Source of the DNA: Cellvibrio sp. UBA7661
GTDB lineage: Bacteria; Pseudomonadota; Gammaproteobacteria; Pseudomonadales; Cellvibrionaceae
Direction: 5' to 3'
Length of the DNA stretch: 64,000 nucleotides
NCBI GenBank assembly: GCA_002483365.1
Contig: DLHT01000006.1
Location: forward strand, 1-64,000
Made by a program: the position numbers and the translations under genes. Below are positions 34,172 to 44,104 of the stretch, in pieces (positions within the stretch are counted from its first letter, which is position 1; each line of letters starts with the position of its first letter). Below the pieces are notes generated by a model. It was not told the origin of the DNA. It worked only from the letters and a program-made list of their open reading frames with translations, and did no database searches.

Positions 34172-34177
34172 GATCAA

Positions 34178-34507
34178 TCAGATTGCGCTGTTAACGAACT
34201 CAACCAGTTGTGGTTTGCTGACGGCACCGACTTTGGTGGCGTGAGCTGCACCGTTTTTGAAGATGATCAGCGTAGGAATGCCGCGCACATTAAATTTGGC
34301 TGCAGTTTCTTTGTGATCATCCACATTTAATTTGGTCACTTTCAATTTGCCGGCAAATTGCTCGGCCAAATCATCGAGGATGGGAGCAATCATCTTACAT
34401 GGACCACACCAGGGAGCCCAGAAATCCACCAGTACTGGCACATCTGCACCCAGTACTTCCTGTTCAAAACTGGCATCACTGATATGAACAATAGCATCGC
34501 TACTCAT
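34178..34507 (-). CDS. trxA: Thioredoxin 1
   Basis: Cytoplasmic disulfide reductase, 109 residues. The active site WCGPC is near residue 32-36 in VDFWAPWCGPCKMIAPIL, and the cis-Pro loop VRGIPTLIIFKNG is intact. GGAG lies 7 nt before the ATG. It lies upstream of rho on the same strand, the same trxA-rho order seen in many gammaproteobacteria. Confidence 0.97.
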   Translation of the reverse strand: MSSDAIVHISDASFEQEVLGADVPVLVDFWAPWCGPCKMIAPILDDLAEQFAGKLKVTKLNVDDHKETAAKFNVRGIPTLIIFKNGAAHATKVGAVSKPQLVEFVNSAI

Positions 34508-34659
34508 AGATAAACTCCAAACCTGACGGTTAATTGGTAATGGGGGTAGCCCCTAAATTTGCTGAAGCCATGATAAGGATTGACTCCAGTGCAGGCAAGG
34601 AGAAAAAACCAATCATTACAATAGGGGAACTCTATGCTGTAACAGCAAACCACCAGGGA

Positions 34660-37062
34660 TTAAGCGGATGGCACCAGCAGCTCTGTTGCCTCAAATGCTG
34701 CATACAAACTATCGAAGGTGACGGGCTTGGAAAGGTAATAATTCATCCCACAGGCAAATACGGCATCGCGATGCTCCTGCAATGCATGGGCCGTAAGGGC
34801 AATAATGGGTATTGCAGAAAGCCCCTCGCGCCGTTCGTAATCGCGGATAGTGCGTGTAGCTTCAAAACCATCCATTTCCGGCATTTCGCAATCCATGAGA
34901 ATGACGTGAAATCGCTCACTGGCGTTAGTGACTATATCGCAAGCTTCAACGCCATTTTCAGCAAATACCGGCACTATATTGAGCTTGCTCAACAAGCCTT
35001 TGATTACCATGCGGTTAACCGGGTTATCCTCTGCGACCAATACCCGCAAGCGCGAAAACTTATCCAGATTCTGGATTCTGCGTGCTGGCATTGCCACTGG
35101 AATAGGCGCATGGCCCAGCAAGGCTACCAGCTCCTGATAAAAGACGCGCATCGAAACAGGTTTACGCAATACCGCGTGGATACCCAAGCTGCGTATTTGG
35201 CTTTGATCGTGATAAATATCGCCAGCGCTGAACATAAACAAGGGCAGCTCACGCAACTCGGGAACCTCACGCAGCCATTGCGCCAACTCAAATCCGTTAG
35301 CATCCGGCAATGCATAGTCAAAGCCGACAAAATCGTAAGGCTCGCCGGAGTGCATCGCATGCTTCACTTGTGTCATCGCCGTTTTCGCAGAGGCGACCGC
35401 ATCAACACTCACTCCCCAGGTAGCGCAGTGATGAAAAATAAAATCGGTCAGATGAGTGTTCGCTTCAACCAATAATAATTTTTTGCCCGTTAATACACCC
35501 TCATGCGCTTGCAATCTGGCCGCATTGGCATCGTACACATTTTCTTGCTCCAGTAGCGCAGTAAACCAAAAGGTAGAACCATCTCCTTTCTTGCTATCTA
35601 CACCAATTTTTCCACCCATCAATTCTGCAAGGCTTTTGCAGATAGCCAACCCTAATCCCGTGCCGCCGTACTTGCGGGTGGTAGAGGCATCAGCCTGATT
35701 GAATGAATCAAACAAGCCCTCTGCGCTCTGGGCATCGATACCGATGCCGCTATCCTGCACGCTAAAGCGCAATTCAATTTTGCCATCCGGCTGCGTGCCC
35801 ACCTGTGTCACCTGCAAGGAAACAAAACCCTCACTGGTAAATTTAAACGCATTTCCCAACAGGTTGATGATAATTTGCCGCAAGCGCGTAGGGTCGCCTT
35901 TAAACCATTTAGGGATGCCAGGATCGACGCCACCAAAAAGCTCTATTTGACGTTTATTCGCACTGGCGCCAAATAATTGCACACAACTTTCGATCAATTC
36001 TTCCAATTCAAAAACCGTTTCTTCAAGGCGCATTTTTCCGGCTTCGATTTTGGAATAGTCGAGGATGTCATTAATGATGGCCAGCAGGGTTTCACCCGAA
36101 CGATGGATAACATCGATGTAGTGTTTCTGGTTATCGTCGAGCGGAGTATCGCGCAGCATTTCCAGCATGCCGATAACACCATTCATAGGCGTGCGTATCT
36201 CATGGCTCATAGTGGCAAGAAATTGGCTTTTAGCGCGGCTCGCATCTTCTGCCGCATTTTTTTGACGGCGGGTTTCAAGCTTCTCTTCTTTTTCTGTGAG
36301 CAACGCCATTTCAATTGCGTGCCGTTGTTCAATATCGTCAAGCAACGTTTCGCGCATGTGATTAATTGCATTAACCACATTATCCAATTCATCAGAGTGG
36401 GAATTCACTTTCAGGCGCTTGAGTTTGAGCGGTTTAGTGAGTGTTTCCAAATTAAGGTTGCGCGCATAATTGGCGATGGTTTTGATATGGCTCGTCAGCA
36501 AGGTATGCACTAACCACACGATAAAAAGCGCAATAACCAGCGTCTTCGCACCTTGGACCAAGGCGGTAAAAAATGCACGCTCCCACAGCTTGTCGTAAAT
36601 ACTGGTGAGACTGGCGGTAACGGTTAACACCCCCAATTGCTGCTCCGGGGTGCTTGCGTCTTCATAAATCAGAGGATAAGAGCGCACCAAAAATTGGCTG
36701 CGTTTATTTTCCAGATCTTTTGCATCATAAGTGTTGTTGCTGGCTACCAGGGTTTGCTCGGTATTGTTCCAGTCGTGCCACACCACTTTGACCTGCACAA
36801 CATCTTCAACATCAAGGACGCTGTTGATCTGGATGTTCAACTGCTCCTGATCAAAGCCCCACAAACTTTTGGTGATACTGGCCAAGGTACTGATCCGCAC
36901 CTGATCAATACGCTTTTCCAGTGCCGCAATGTCATCATTAAAATTGCCATGCAACTGCAGCAAAATAGCGACCAATGTGACAATCGAACTGCTGATAATG
37001 ATCAATCCCAACAAGCGCGCTGCTATGGGATTTTCACGCATGTAATTTCTAATGCCGGGCAT
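34660..37062 (-). CDS. Hybrid sensor histidine kinase with two receiver domains
   Basis: 800-residue inner-membrane sensor. TM1 (about 14-36), a periplasmic sensing domain (to about 170) and TM2 (about 175-195) are followed by a HAMP linker and the HisKA box FLATMSHEIRTPMNGVIGML (phospho-His near 290). The HATPase has the N, G1 and G2 boxes (NLLGNAFKFTSEG, DSGIGID, GGTGLGLAICKSL). The first receiver (from about 520) has lost the acidic pair (LLLVEANTH) but keeps a possible Asp in FDYALPDANG. The second (from about 665) is complete: VLVAEDNPVNR and MDCEMPEMDGFEATR. No Hpt domain or response-regulator gene is adjacent. The architecture resembles BarA but the input is unknown. Confidence 0.9.
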   Translation of the reverse strand: MPGIRNYMRENPIAARLLGLIIISSSIVTLVAILLQLHGNFNDDIAALEKRIDQVRISTLASITKSLWGFDQEQLNIQINSVLDVEDVVQVKVVWHDWNNTEQTLVASNNTYDAKDLENKRSQFLVRSYPLIYEDASTPEQQLGVLTVTASLTSIYDKLWERAFFTALVQGAKTLVIALFIVWLVHTLLTSHIKTIANYARNLNLETLTKPLKLKRLKVNSHSDELDNVVNAINHMRETLLDDIEQRHAIEMALLTEKEEKLETRRQKNAAEDASRAKSQFLATMSHEIRTPMNGVIGMLEMLRDTPLDDNQKHYIDVIHRSGETLLAIINDILDYSKIEAGKMRLEETVFELEELIESCVQLFGASANKRQIELFGGVDPGIPKWFKGDPTRLRQIIINLLGNAFKFTSEGFVSLQVTQVGTQPDGKIELRFSVQDSGIGIDAQSAEGLFDSFNQADASTTRKYGGTGLGLAICKSLAELMGGKIGVDSKKGDGSTFWFTALLEQENVYDANAARLQAHEGVLTGKKLLLVEANTHLTDFIFHHCATWGVSVDAVASAKTAMTQVKHAMHSGEPYDFVGFDYALPDANGFELAQWLREVPELRELPLFMFSAGDIYHDQSQIRSLGIHAVLRKPVSMRVFYQELVALLGHAPIPVAMPARRIQNLDKFSRLRVLVAEDNPVNRMVIKGLLSKLNIVPVFAENGVEACDIVTNASERFHVILMDCEMPEMDGFEATRTIRDYERREGLSAIPIIALTAHALQEHRDAVFACGMNYYLSKPVTFDSLYAAFEATELLVPSA

Positions 37063-37309
37063 TTACACCAACCGCACAGGACAGAGAATATTGTTTTTGA
37101 GTGTAGCAGCTTTAAACCTCGCACGGGCACTGCAAAGAACTGTAAAAAAAAACGTGGCAGCCCGCTCTCCAACCCGCTATTTTCACAGGCAGATGGTTTA
37201 CAATGCGCGCCAATTCTTACCTCTGTGCAACCTCCTGTGGCACTGGCAAACCAAACCTGACTTTTTACTGTAATTAAGCCCAACAATCCGAAATGGAGAG
37301 AGTAAGTGG

Positions 37310-38926
37310 ATGAGCATGCTGTCTAGCAACAAAAAGGCAAATAATCGATTGCTTGTTGGTGCAGGGATTGTCGCCCTGACGATGAGCTGCTTACTGAGTA
37401 GCAGCATCGCACATGCACAGCAGCCCGCTGTAGCACCGGCGGCCGCAACCGAAATTGCCCAGCCCGCTTTATTCGATGCCATTGCATCGCGGGCAAAGCT
37501 GCTGGCCAAGCGCGAATACAAACCTATTCAAGCCAACATTCCAGAAGCACTGGCCAATATGGATTACGACCAGTACCGCTCGATCCGCTTCCGCCCGGAA
37601 GCATCGCTATGGCACAACGAATCCCTGTTTGAGCTGCAATTATTTCATCCAGGATTTCTCTACCGCGAACCCGTTACCCTGCACATGGCCACTGATGGCC
37701 CAGACGCTTTTGTGCAATTCAAACAAGAGTATTTCAACTACGACGGCCCTGCAGCTCCGTTAGCAGGCGTAGCACCCAACAATATCGGCTTTGCCGGTTT
37801 CCGCATTCACTACCCGCTCAATAGCAATGAATACAAAGACGAGTTTGTCGTATTTCAGGGTGCCTCCTATTTCCGCATGGTTGGTCCCGGCTTGGCATAT
37901 GGATTATCCGCACGTGGTTTGGCCATTGATACCGCCGAACCCAAAGGCGAAGAGTTTCCGGTATTCCGCGAATTCTGGCTGGTAAAACCCGGGCCGACTG
38001 ATACCCGTATGGTGATGTATGCGCTGCTCGATAGCCCATCGATTACCGGCGCCTATCGCTTTGAAATCATTCCCGGTGCACCAACCGAGATGGCCGTGGA
38101 AGCGCGCCTCTTTGCCCGCACCGATATTTTGAAAGTGGGCATAGCGCCTTTGACCAGTATGTATATGTGGGGTGAGAACCATACCCGCTTTGTGGATGAC
38201 TTCCGCCCCGAAGTACACGACTCTGACGGCCTGTTGATGGCGGCATCCAACGGCGAATGGATCTGGCGCCCGATCAGTAACCATCGCCAATTACGCGTGT
38301 CATCAATGATGGATGAAAACCCACGCGGTTTTGGTTTGTTACAGCGCGACCGCGACTTTGACCATTACATGGATATGGAAGCCCGCTACGAGAAACGCCC
38401 AAGTATGTGGATTATGCCCGAAGGCAATTGGGGTAAAGGCCGCGCCGAGCTGGTGGAAATCCCGAGCGACAGCGAAACCAATGACAACATTGTTGCCTAT
38501 TGGGTGCCCGCAAAGGCGATGAAAGCAGGCAGCAGTGCAACCTACAAATATCGCCTGCGCGCGATGGATGATCATGTCACTGAAAATACTGCTGCCAAAG
38601 TTATCCGCACCCGCATCGGCTGGGGCGCAAACCCTGGCCAAGCCAACCCGCCACCACCGAGCAAACGCAAATTCGTGATCGATTTCCGCGGCGGTGAATT
38701 AGACAACCTGTCTACCGATGCACCTTTAGTGGCTGAAATGCAAAAATCTGCTGGCACAGTGAGCGAGCTGACAGTGCGCCAATTGCCCGATGGCCGCACC
38801 TGGCGCGCATCATTCAAGCTGGACCCCGAAGGCGATAAGGTTGCCGACATGCGCTTGTTCCTCAAACTGCGCGACCAACGTTTAAGCGAAGTCTGGAGTT
38901 ATGTCTGGTATCCGGACGCAATTTGA
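37310..38926 (+). CDS. opgG: Glucans biosynthesis protein G (OpgG/MdoG)
   Basis: Periplasmic protein required for osmoregulated periplasmic glucans; it acts on the beta-glucan backbone made by OpgH. 538 residues with a signal peptide (about 1-37, ending SIAHAQQ). Family blocks include YDQYRSIRFRPEASLW, APNNIGFAGFRIHYPLN, SYFRMVGPGLAYGLSARGLA and MYMWGEN. A purine-rich GGAGAGAG lies upstream of the ATG. It overlaps opgH, so the two form the usual opgGH operon. Confidence 0.95.
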   Translation: MSMLSSNKKANNRLLVGAGIVALTMSCLLSSSIAHAQQPAVAPAAATEIAQPALFDAIASRAKLLAKREYKPIQANIPEALANMDYDQYRSIRFRPEASLWHNESLFELQLFHPGFLYREPVTLHMATDGPDAFVQFKQEYFNYDGPAAPLAGVAPNNIGFAGFRIHYPLNSNEYKDEFVVFQGASYFRMVGPGLAYGLSARGLAIDTAEPKGEEFPVFREFWLVKPGPTDTRMVMYALLDSPSITGAYRFEIIPGAPTEMAVEARLFARTDILKVGIAPLTSMYMWGENHTRFVDDFRPEVHDSDGLLMAASNGEWIWRPISNHRQLRVSSMMDENPRGFGLLQRDRDFDHYMDMEARYEKRPSMWIMPEGNWGKGRAELVEIPSDSETNDNIVAYWVPAKAMKAGSSATYKYRLRAMDDHVTENTAAKVIRTRIGWGANPGQANPPPPSKRKFVIDFRGGELDNLSTDAPLVAEMQKSAGTVSELTVRQLPDGRTWRASFKLDPEGDKVADMRLFLKLRDQRLSEVWSYVWYPDAI

Positions 38927-40877
38927 TATGACCCACATGCCCACACCGCACCCCAAGGTCAGCCGTCCCGTGGCTGACCTTTCTTCCGCACCTGCAGATG
39001 CAATCCAAATTCCAGCCAAGTCTTTGCGCCGCTGGATTTATGCATTTTTGAGCGTGCTGACCGCCGTAAGCGGCGTCTACATCATGTTTGACATCCTGCG
39101 CGCCAATGACCTCACTGCGCTGGAAACCATCATCCTGATTTTGTTCGGTATCAGTTTTACCTGGCTTAGCCTAGCGTTTTGGAGTGGGCTGTTTGGATTT
39201 GTATTGCAGATGCTGCGTATCGACCCCCTGACCTTGAAATCCACCAAGGGCATGCTCGAAGACACATCACCAATTACCACCCGCACAGCCGTGGTAATGC
39301 CGGTATACAACGAGGACACCCACCGCGTTATCGCTGGTTTTGAAGCAACCCTGCGTTCATTGGAAAAAACCGGTGAGATCGACAAATTCGATTTTTACCT
39401 GCTCAGCGATACCACCAACCTGACCATCGCCCAAGCCGAGCGCGATGCATGGCAATTGTTGCAGCAACGTCTGGGCGATCTGGGCAAGCAAACGTTTTAT
39501 CGCCGCCGCGAGAAGAACATCGGGCGCAAAGTGGGCAACCTTGCCGAGTTCTGCCAGCGCTGGGGTGCCAACTATGAGCATATGATTGTGCTCGATGCCG
39601 ACTCCATCATGACCGGCGACTGTCTGGTAAAAATGGTGCGCGCCATGCAGGCAAACCCACGCACCGGATTAATCCAAACCATCCCGATCCCCGTTCGCCA
39701 GACTACTTTCTTCGGCCGTTTTGTACAGTTCGCAGCGGTGCTCTATAGCCCTATGCTCGCCACTGGCCTTGCCTTCTGGCAGACCGATGCCGCTAACTAT
39801 TGGGGGCACAACGCGATTATTCGTATGCGCGCTTTTATCGATCATTGCGGACTACCTACCCTGCCCGGTAAAGCGCCTTTTGGTGGCGATATCCTCAGTC
39901 ACGATTTTGTGGAAGCGGCGATGCTGCGTCGCGCTGGTTGGGATGTGTTTTTGCTCGCGGATTTGGAGGGTAGCTACGAAGAAGTACCCTGCAATATTAT
40001 CGATTACGCCAAGCGCGACCGCCGCTGGGTACAAGGTAATATCCAGCACTTGGGAATTGTCGATACCAAAGACCTCCACCCCATCAGCCGCCTGCATTTT
40101 TTGCTCGGCGCAATTGCTTACATTACTTCTTTTATCTGGCTGCTGATGCTGGTGCTGAGCACTGCAGATGCCGTTGTGCGCGCCATCAATTCCAATGTGT
40201 ATTTCACTGAGGTGTACCAGCTTTACCCCAACTGGCCGATCGCCAAAACAGAATTGATTATTGCGTTGATCCTGCTCACTACCATGCTATTGATGGGGCC
40301 TAAATTTCTTGGTGTCGTGGTGGCGTTGGTTCATCGCCGCAAACAATTTGGCGGCGCGCGTGCGATCATCAAAGGCGCGTTCGTTGAAACCATTTTTGCG
40401 GTGCTGATCGCGCCGATCATGATGGTCTACCACGCCTATTTTGTGATTTCAGTATTGCTTGGATTCAAAGTGAATTGGGACTCGCAGGATCGCGAAGGGC
40501 GTTTACTGCCTTGGGGCGAGTGTATTGCCCGCACCTCAAAGATGACTACTGCAGCCATTATCTGGGGCACCATGACCTATATCTACGCACCGGTTTTTTT
40601 CTGGTGGCTGACACCGGTCATCACCGGCCTTGTGCTGGCATCGGCATTGGTGCGCTATTCAAGCAGCCTTGATTGGGGGCGCAGCACACGCCAGCACAAT
40701 ATATTTTTAAGCCCAAGTGAGGCGATCGAAGACCCTGTGCTAGTTCATTTGGATGAGCTACTCGCCATCGAACATCCCAACCTGGAAACCCCCGCGCCTA
40801 TTCCAGCATTACCGGCCGATAACTGGACTGATATGCCGCATCGCGAAATGGATGATTACCTTCACATCACCCGCTAA
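38901..40877 (+). CDS. opgH: Glucans biosynthesis glucosyltransferase H (OpgH/MdoH)
   Basis: Inner-membrane GT2 enzyme that polymerises UDP-glucose into the osmoregulated periplasmic glucan backbone. 658 residues, shorter than E. coli OpgH (about 850). TM helices lie near the N-terminus (about 45-65, 75-100) and a C-terminal bundle (about 400-590). GT2 motifs are visible: VVMPVYNEDTHRV, the metal site LDADSIMTGD, and the Q/RxxRW motif KRDRRWVQGN. The ATG at 38901 lies inside opgG (26-bp overlap). An ATG at 38928, just after the opgG stop, is an equally good start; neither has a strong ribosome-binding site. Confidence 0.94.
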   Translation: MSGIRTQFDMTHMPTPHPKVSRPVADLSSAPADAIQIPAKSLRRWIYAFLSVLTAVSGVYIMFDILRANDLTALETIILILFGISFTWLSLAFWSGLFGFVLQMLRIDPLTLKSTKGMLEDTSPITTRTAVVMPVYNEDTHRVIAGFEATLRSLEKTGEIDKFDFYLLSDTTNLTIAQAERDAWQLLQQRLGDLGKQTFYRRREKNIGRKVGNLAEFCQRWGANYEHMIVLDADSIMTGDCLVKMVRAMQANPRTGLIQTIPIPVRQTTFFGRFVQFAAVLYSPMLATGLAFWQTDAANYWGHNAIIRMRAFIDHCGLPTLPGKAPFGGDILSHDFVEAAMLRRAGWDVFLLADLEGSYEEVPCNIIDYAKRDRRWVQGNIQHLGIVDTKDLHPISRLHFLLGAIAYITSFIWLLMLVLSTADAVVRAINSNVYFTEVYQLYPNWPIAKTELIIALILLTTMLLMGPKFLGVVVALVHRRKQFGGARAIIKGAFVETIFAVLIAPIMMVYHAYFVISVLLGFKVNWDSQDREGRLLPWGECIARTSKMTTAAIIWGTMTYIYAPVFFWWLTPVITGLVLASALVRYSSSLDWGRSTRQHNIFLSPSEAIEDPVLVHLDELLAIEHPNLETPAPIPALPADNWTDMPHREMDDYLHITR

Positions 40878-40914
40878 TGCGGCAATTGGAATGTAACAAT
40901 TGGATCGCAGCAAT

Positions 40915-40949
40915 AAAAAAACGGGGCGCAACTTGCGCCCCGTTTTTTT
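40915..40949. terminator. Bidirectional terminator between opgH and the chitinase gene
   Basis: CGGGGCGCA and TGCGCCCCG form a near-perfect stem with A7 before and T7 after, so it can stop both the rightward opgGH and the leftward chitinase transcripts. Confidence 0.92.
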
Positions 40950-40973
40950 ATCGCCAGCGAGCTGTTGCAACGC

Positions 40974-42635
40974 TTAAGGTGTTGGCAACTGATCCAGATA
41001 CTGGCGATGGTTTTTGGAGAATTCAAAATTGTTGAATTGATCCCAGTTGATTGACCAGGTCATCAATCCGCGCAAATTACTCCATGCCGCCGCCGGTTGA
41101 TAGGTTGTACAACCTTGCGCTTTGATCAGGCAGTTCATCGCCGATTGCACATCAGCCACGCTGGTGAAACCGCCACCGGCATTTACGTTTGCAGGCAAAC
41201 CAATCAACACCTGATCCTGACGCAACGCCGGGAAGGTCAAATTAGTGCCCGCGACTTTAAAGCCGGTCAACAACATATCAATCATTGCGACATGGAAATC
41301 CGCGCCACCCATGTAGTGATATTTATTGTCCGTGCCCATGATCGCGCCGGAATTGTAGTTCTGCACCTGCAGCCAATCGAGCTTGTCACGCATTGCATAA
41401 ATCACCGGTAAATACGCACCTGCACGGGTATCGCAACTTGAACAGGTTCCACCATAGAAGCTGTAACCCAATTGCACAAAGAAGGTTTCTGGAGCCATGG
41501 TCAGCACGAATTTATCACCATAGTGATTGGTCAAATCCTGCAGTGCACCGATCAGGTTAACAATCACCGGGGTTGTTGGATTACGGAAATCATTGTCGCC
41601 CGAATTAAGGAACAATGAGTGCCCCTCAAAATCCACATCGAGCCCGTCAAACCCGTACTCATCGATAATTGCTTTCATTGAGTTAACAAAGTTCGCGCGC
41701 GCAGCAGCAGTGGGTAATTGCACCTGGCCATTAGCACCACCAATGCTGATGATGACTTTTTTGCCTGCCGCCTGTTTGGATTTGATCGCGGCTTTAAACG
41801 CGGCCATATTGAATGCAGGGTCCAGCACAAAACCTATCTCTCCCGGCGCTCGACCTGTAGGCTCGGCAAAAGACACGTTAATCGCGTCGTAAGCATCCGA
41901 TACCTGATCCAGCGGAATCACGCCTGAACCGTTATTAAAGTTATGCCAATAACCGGAAATAATGCGGTAACGACCCGTGCCTACACTCGATACCGATGAA
42001 CTCACGGATGAGCGCGATGAGCTTGCTACAGAGCTGGGCATTGCACTGGAAGACGACGTAGCACCGCAGCTGCGCACCAATTCCCACGCCATTTGCCAAT
42101 GTGCACCTGTTCCTGGCGCATAGGCCCATTCAGCGGTTGAGCTACACCAACCAGCAACCGTGCAACGGTATTCATTACCCGCATTCTTCACTAATTGCCC
42201 GACTGAGTAAGCGGTGCCCGCAACATATTGCGATGAGGCGCAATTGCCACCAACCGATGAACTGGACGGCGCAACTGAACTGGCTGAATGGGAGCTTGGA
42301 ATACTTGAGGGTGCGGTGCTGGATTTCACCGAACTGGGCGGTGCAATACTAGAAGGTGCTGAAGACGAACGCACTGATGATGGTGCGCTGGAGCTTGCAC
42401 CATCACATGTGCCTAGCAGTGCCCACTCTTGCCACTGGCCGGAGTAACTTGCAGGGCTGTGCCCCTGTGACCACCAGTTCGCCTTATAGGCTTTACTGGC
42501 TTCTTGCACCTGGCTCCCACCACCATAGGCGGTGCTACTGTTCCACTGCGGGATACCCGCACAACTGATCGCATGGCTTTGAACGGATGCAGCGGCAAGG
42601 CATAAGCCCGCCACAGCGAATAATGACTGTTTCAC
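40974..42635 (-). CDS. Secreted GH18 chitinase with two CBM-like modules and Ser-rich linkers
   Basis: Extracellular chitin hydrolase, 553 residues from a GTG start (AGAGAGG upstream). A signal peptide (MKQSLFAVAGLCLAAASVQS, then HA) is followed by a CBM5/12-type module (about 25-75: IPQWNSSTAYGGGSQV, WWSQG). A long Ser/Pro linker (about 77-130) leads to a second CBM-like module (about 133-190) with paired Cys, then another Ser linker (about 195-218). The GH18 barrel (about 220-550) has the catalytic motif DGLDVDFEG (Glu near 332), SIGG (KVIISIGGANGQ) and the M-W-S-I-N-W end strand. Poly-Ser linkers are typical of Cellvibrio, Saccharophagus and Teredinibacter secreted enzymes. Confidence 0.95.
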   Translation of the reverse strand: MKQSLFAVAGLCLAAASVQSHAISCAGIPQWNSSTAYGGGSQVQEASKAYKANWWSQGHSPASYSGQWQEWALLGTCDGASSSAPSSVRSSSAPSSIAPPSSVKSSTAPSSIPSSHSASSVAPSSSSVGGNCASSQYVAGTAYSVGQLVKNAGNEYRCTVAGWCSSTAEWAYAPGTGAHWQMAWELVRSCGATSSSSAMPSSVASSSRSSVSSSVSSVGTGRYRIISGYWHNFNNGSGVIPLDQVSDAYDAINVSFAEPTGRAPGEIGFVLDPAFNMAAFKAAIKSKQAAGKKVIISIGGANGQVQLPTAAARANFVNSMKAIIDEYGFDGLDVDFEGHSLFLNSGDNDFRNPTTPVIVNLIGALQDLTNHYGDKFVLTMAPETFFVQLGYSFYGGTCSSCDTRAGAYLPVIYAMRDKLDWLQVQNYNSGAIMGTDNKYHYMGGADFHVAMIDMLLTGFKVAGTNLTFPALRQDQVLIGLPANVNAGGGFTSVADVQSAMNCLIKAQGCTTYQPAAAWSNLRGLMTWSINWDQFNNFEFSKNHRQYLDQLPTP

Positions 42636-43052
42636 TGGATGATTCCCTCTCTAGGTTCAAAAAAGTTCAGAAAAAAGTTCAGGCAAAAACGTCCATTGGA
42701 AATGCTTAACAAATCCCAAAGGCGTTAGGTTTTATTGAATGCTTACTTCGCGACTGCCAACGAATCGACGTTAATAACGACACGTTCGTTTGTTCTCTAG
42801 AGAAAATACATCCGTTTTATTGTTATAAAATTTGTCGCCAATTCTGCCGGGAGATCTGGATCAAAAACGCCACCAACCCCTTATGACAACATTGTCATTT
42901 ATATCACGCTCAAATTCTGTACACAATTGCGCAGCTATCGGGATCGTTGCGGCAACAGGGAGATCACGCGACTTTTAACGATAATTGTGGCAGGATCGAC
43001 ACACTTTCAATCAATAGAATTGTCCTATCCGCCACACACCTGCCCTGCATTC
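42636..43052. other. Divergent intergenic region between chitinase and pigment cluster
   Basis: 417 bp without a supported gene. It must hold the chitinase promoter and the promoter of the first rightward pigment operon. Near the chitinase start two tandem copies of a 12-bp unit AAAAAAGTTCAG (42659-42682) lie in its leader. No operator of a known family was recognised. Confidence 0.5.
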
Positions 43053-43616
43053 ATGAAATCGTTACTGACATTACTGCTCACCATCGTCTCTATCGCTTAT
43101 CCGGTGCTGGTGTATTTTGGAATCCAGCACCTTAATCCGGCCACATTTGCGATCATTATTTTCGTTTTGGGGCTGGTCAAATTTTTAAGTACGAACAATA
43201 AATCCGACACCAGCCAAATCCTGCTACTCGCTGCAGTGTCGGTTTACAGTGCAGGATTATTGCTCAGCAACAGCGAGCATTGGCTGAAGCTTTATCCTGT
43301 CATCATCAGTTGGTCCGTCGCCGCGCTGTTTGCGGTCAGCCTTCGTCACAAAGAAACTGTTATTGAGCGCATGGCTCGCCTTGGCGGCGCAGTGATTACC
43401 CCCAAGGCAAAACACTACATTCGCGTACTGACATTGGTGTGGGTTTTCTTACTGATCGGTAACGGCCTGATTGCACTTTATCTTGCCTCATTTGCCAGCA
43501 TGAAAAGCTGGGTACTCTATACCGGGCTGCTTTCTTATGGTTTTTTTGCGCTGTTTTTTGCGTGCGAATACGCCTACCGTCGGCACTACATCCGCAAGCA
43601 CAACGAGCAGAACTAA
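43053..43616 (+). CDS. Small polytopic membrane protein opening the aryl-polyene cluster (COG4648-like)
   Basis: 187 residues from the ATG at 43053 (MKSLLTLLLTIVSIAYPVLV); a longer frame from 42927 adds unlikely non-hydrophobic residues. About six predicted TM segments are visible (for example FAIIIFVLGLVKFL, YPVIISWSVAALFAV, WVFLLIGNGLIALYLA). Small membrane proteins of this type are frequent first genes in aryl-polyene clusters, with unknown function. It is followed by the dehydratase gene after 80 bp. Confidence 0.72.
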   Translation: MKSLLTLLLTIVSIAYPVLVYFGIQHLNPATFAIIIFVLGLVKFLSTNNKSDTSQILLLAAVSVYSAGLLLSNSEHWLKLYPVIISWSVAALFAVSLRHKETVIERMARLGGAVITPKAKHYIRVLTLVWVFLLIGNGLIALYLASFASMKSWVLYTGLLSYGFFALFFACEYAYRRHYIRKHNEQN

Positions 43617-43696
43617 AATCGGACAATTGGGTTAGACCGCTGGCTGGAGTATCATGTCGCCCAACCCAACAGGCTGCATTCACGCGATAAAAACCA

Positions 43697-44098
43697 ATGA
43701 CCGATGTAAATCTCCTTGCGCAACTGCGCGAACAATTCTCTTCTGCGCACTGGCCGCGCATGGAGAACATTAGCCGCGATCAAGATCAATGCGTCATCGA
43801 TATGTATATCGCCCATGATATGCATTGGCTGGAAGGGCATTTTCCGCAACAACCGGTAGTCGCAGGCGTTGTACAAACCCATTGGGCAGGCGAGCTTGCC
43901 AAATCGCTATTTAATATTGGCGATGAATTTATCCGTATCGATAACCTGAAATTCCAGCAGGTCATTTTGCCCGGGCAGCATTTGCAATTAACACTGAGCT
44001 ACAGCAGTACAACGGTAAAATTTCGCTACAGTCAAAACGACACTCTTTTCTCTGAAGGTAAATTGGTTTTCCAAGGCCAATCACCGGTAACGCAGTAA
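43697..44098 (+). CDS. Hotdog-fold dehydratase (ApeI/FabZ-like)
   Basis: 133 residues. Predicted to dehydrate 3-hydroxyacyl-ACP intermediates to conjugated enoyl-ACP in polyene chain extension. The FabA/FabZ-type active-site block LEGHFPQQPVVAGVVQ contains the catalytic His. The cluster has a second, different hotdog dehydratase at 45846; two such enzymes are the rule in aryl-polyene pathways. It ends 6 bp before the glycosyltransferase gene. Confidence 0.85.
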   Translation: MTDVNLLAQLREQFSSAHWPRMENISRDQDQCVIDMYIAHDMHWLEGHFPQQPVVAGVVQTHWAGELAKSLFNIGDEFIRIDNLKFQQVILPGQHLQLTLSYSSTTVKFRYSQNDTLFSEGKLVFQGQSPVTQ

Positions 44099-44104
44099 TA
44101 CATC

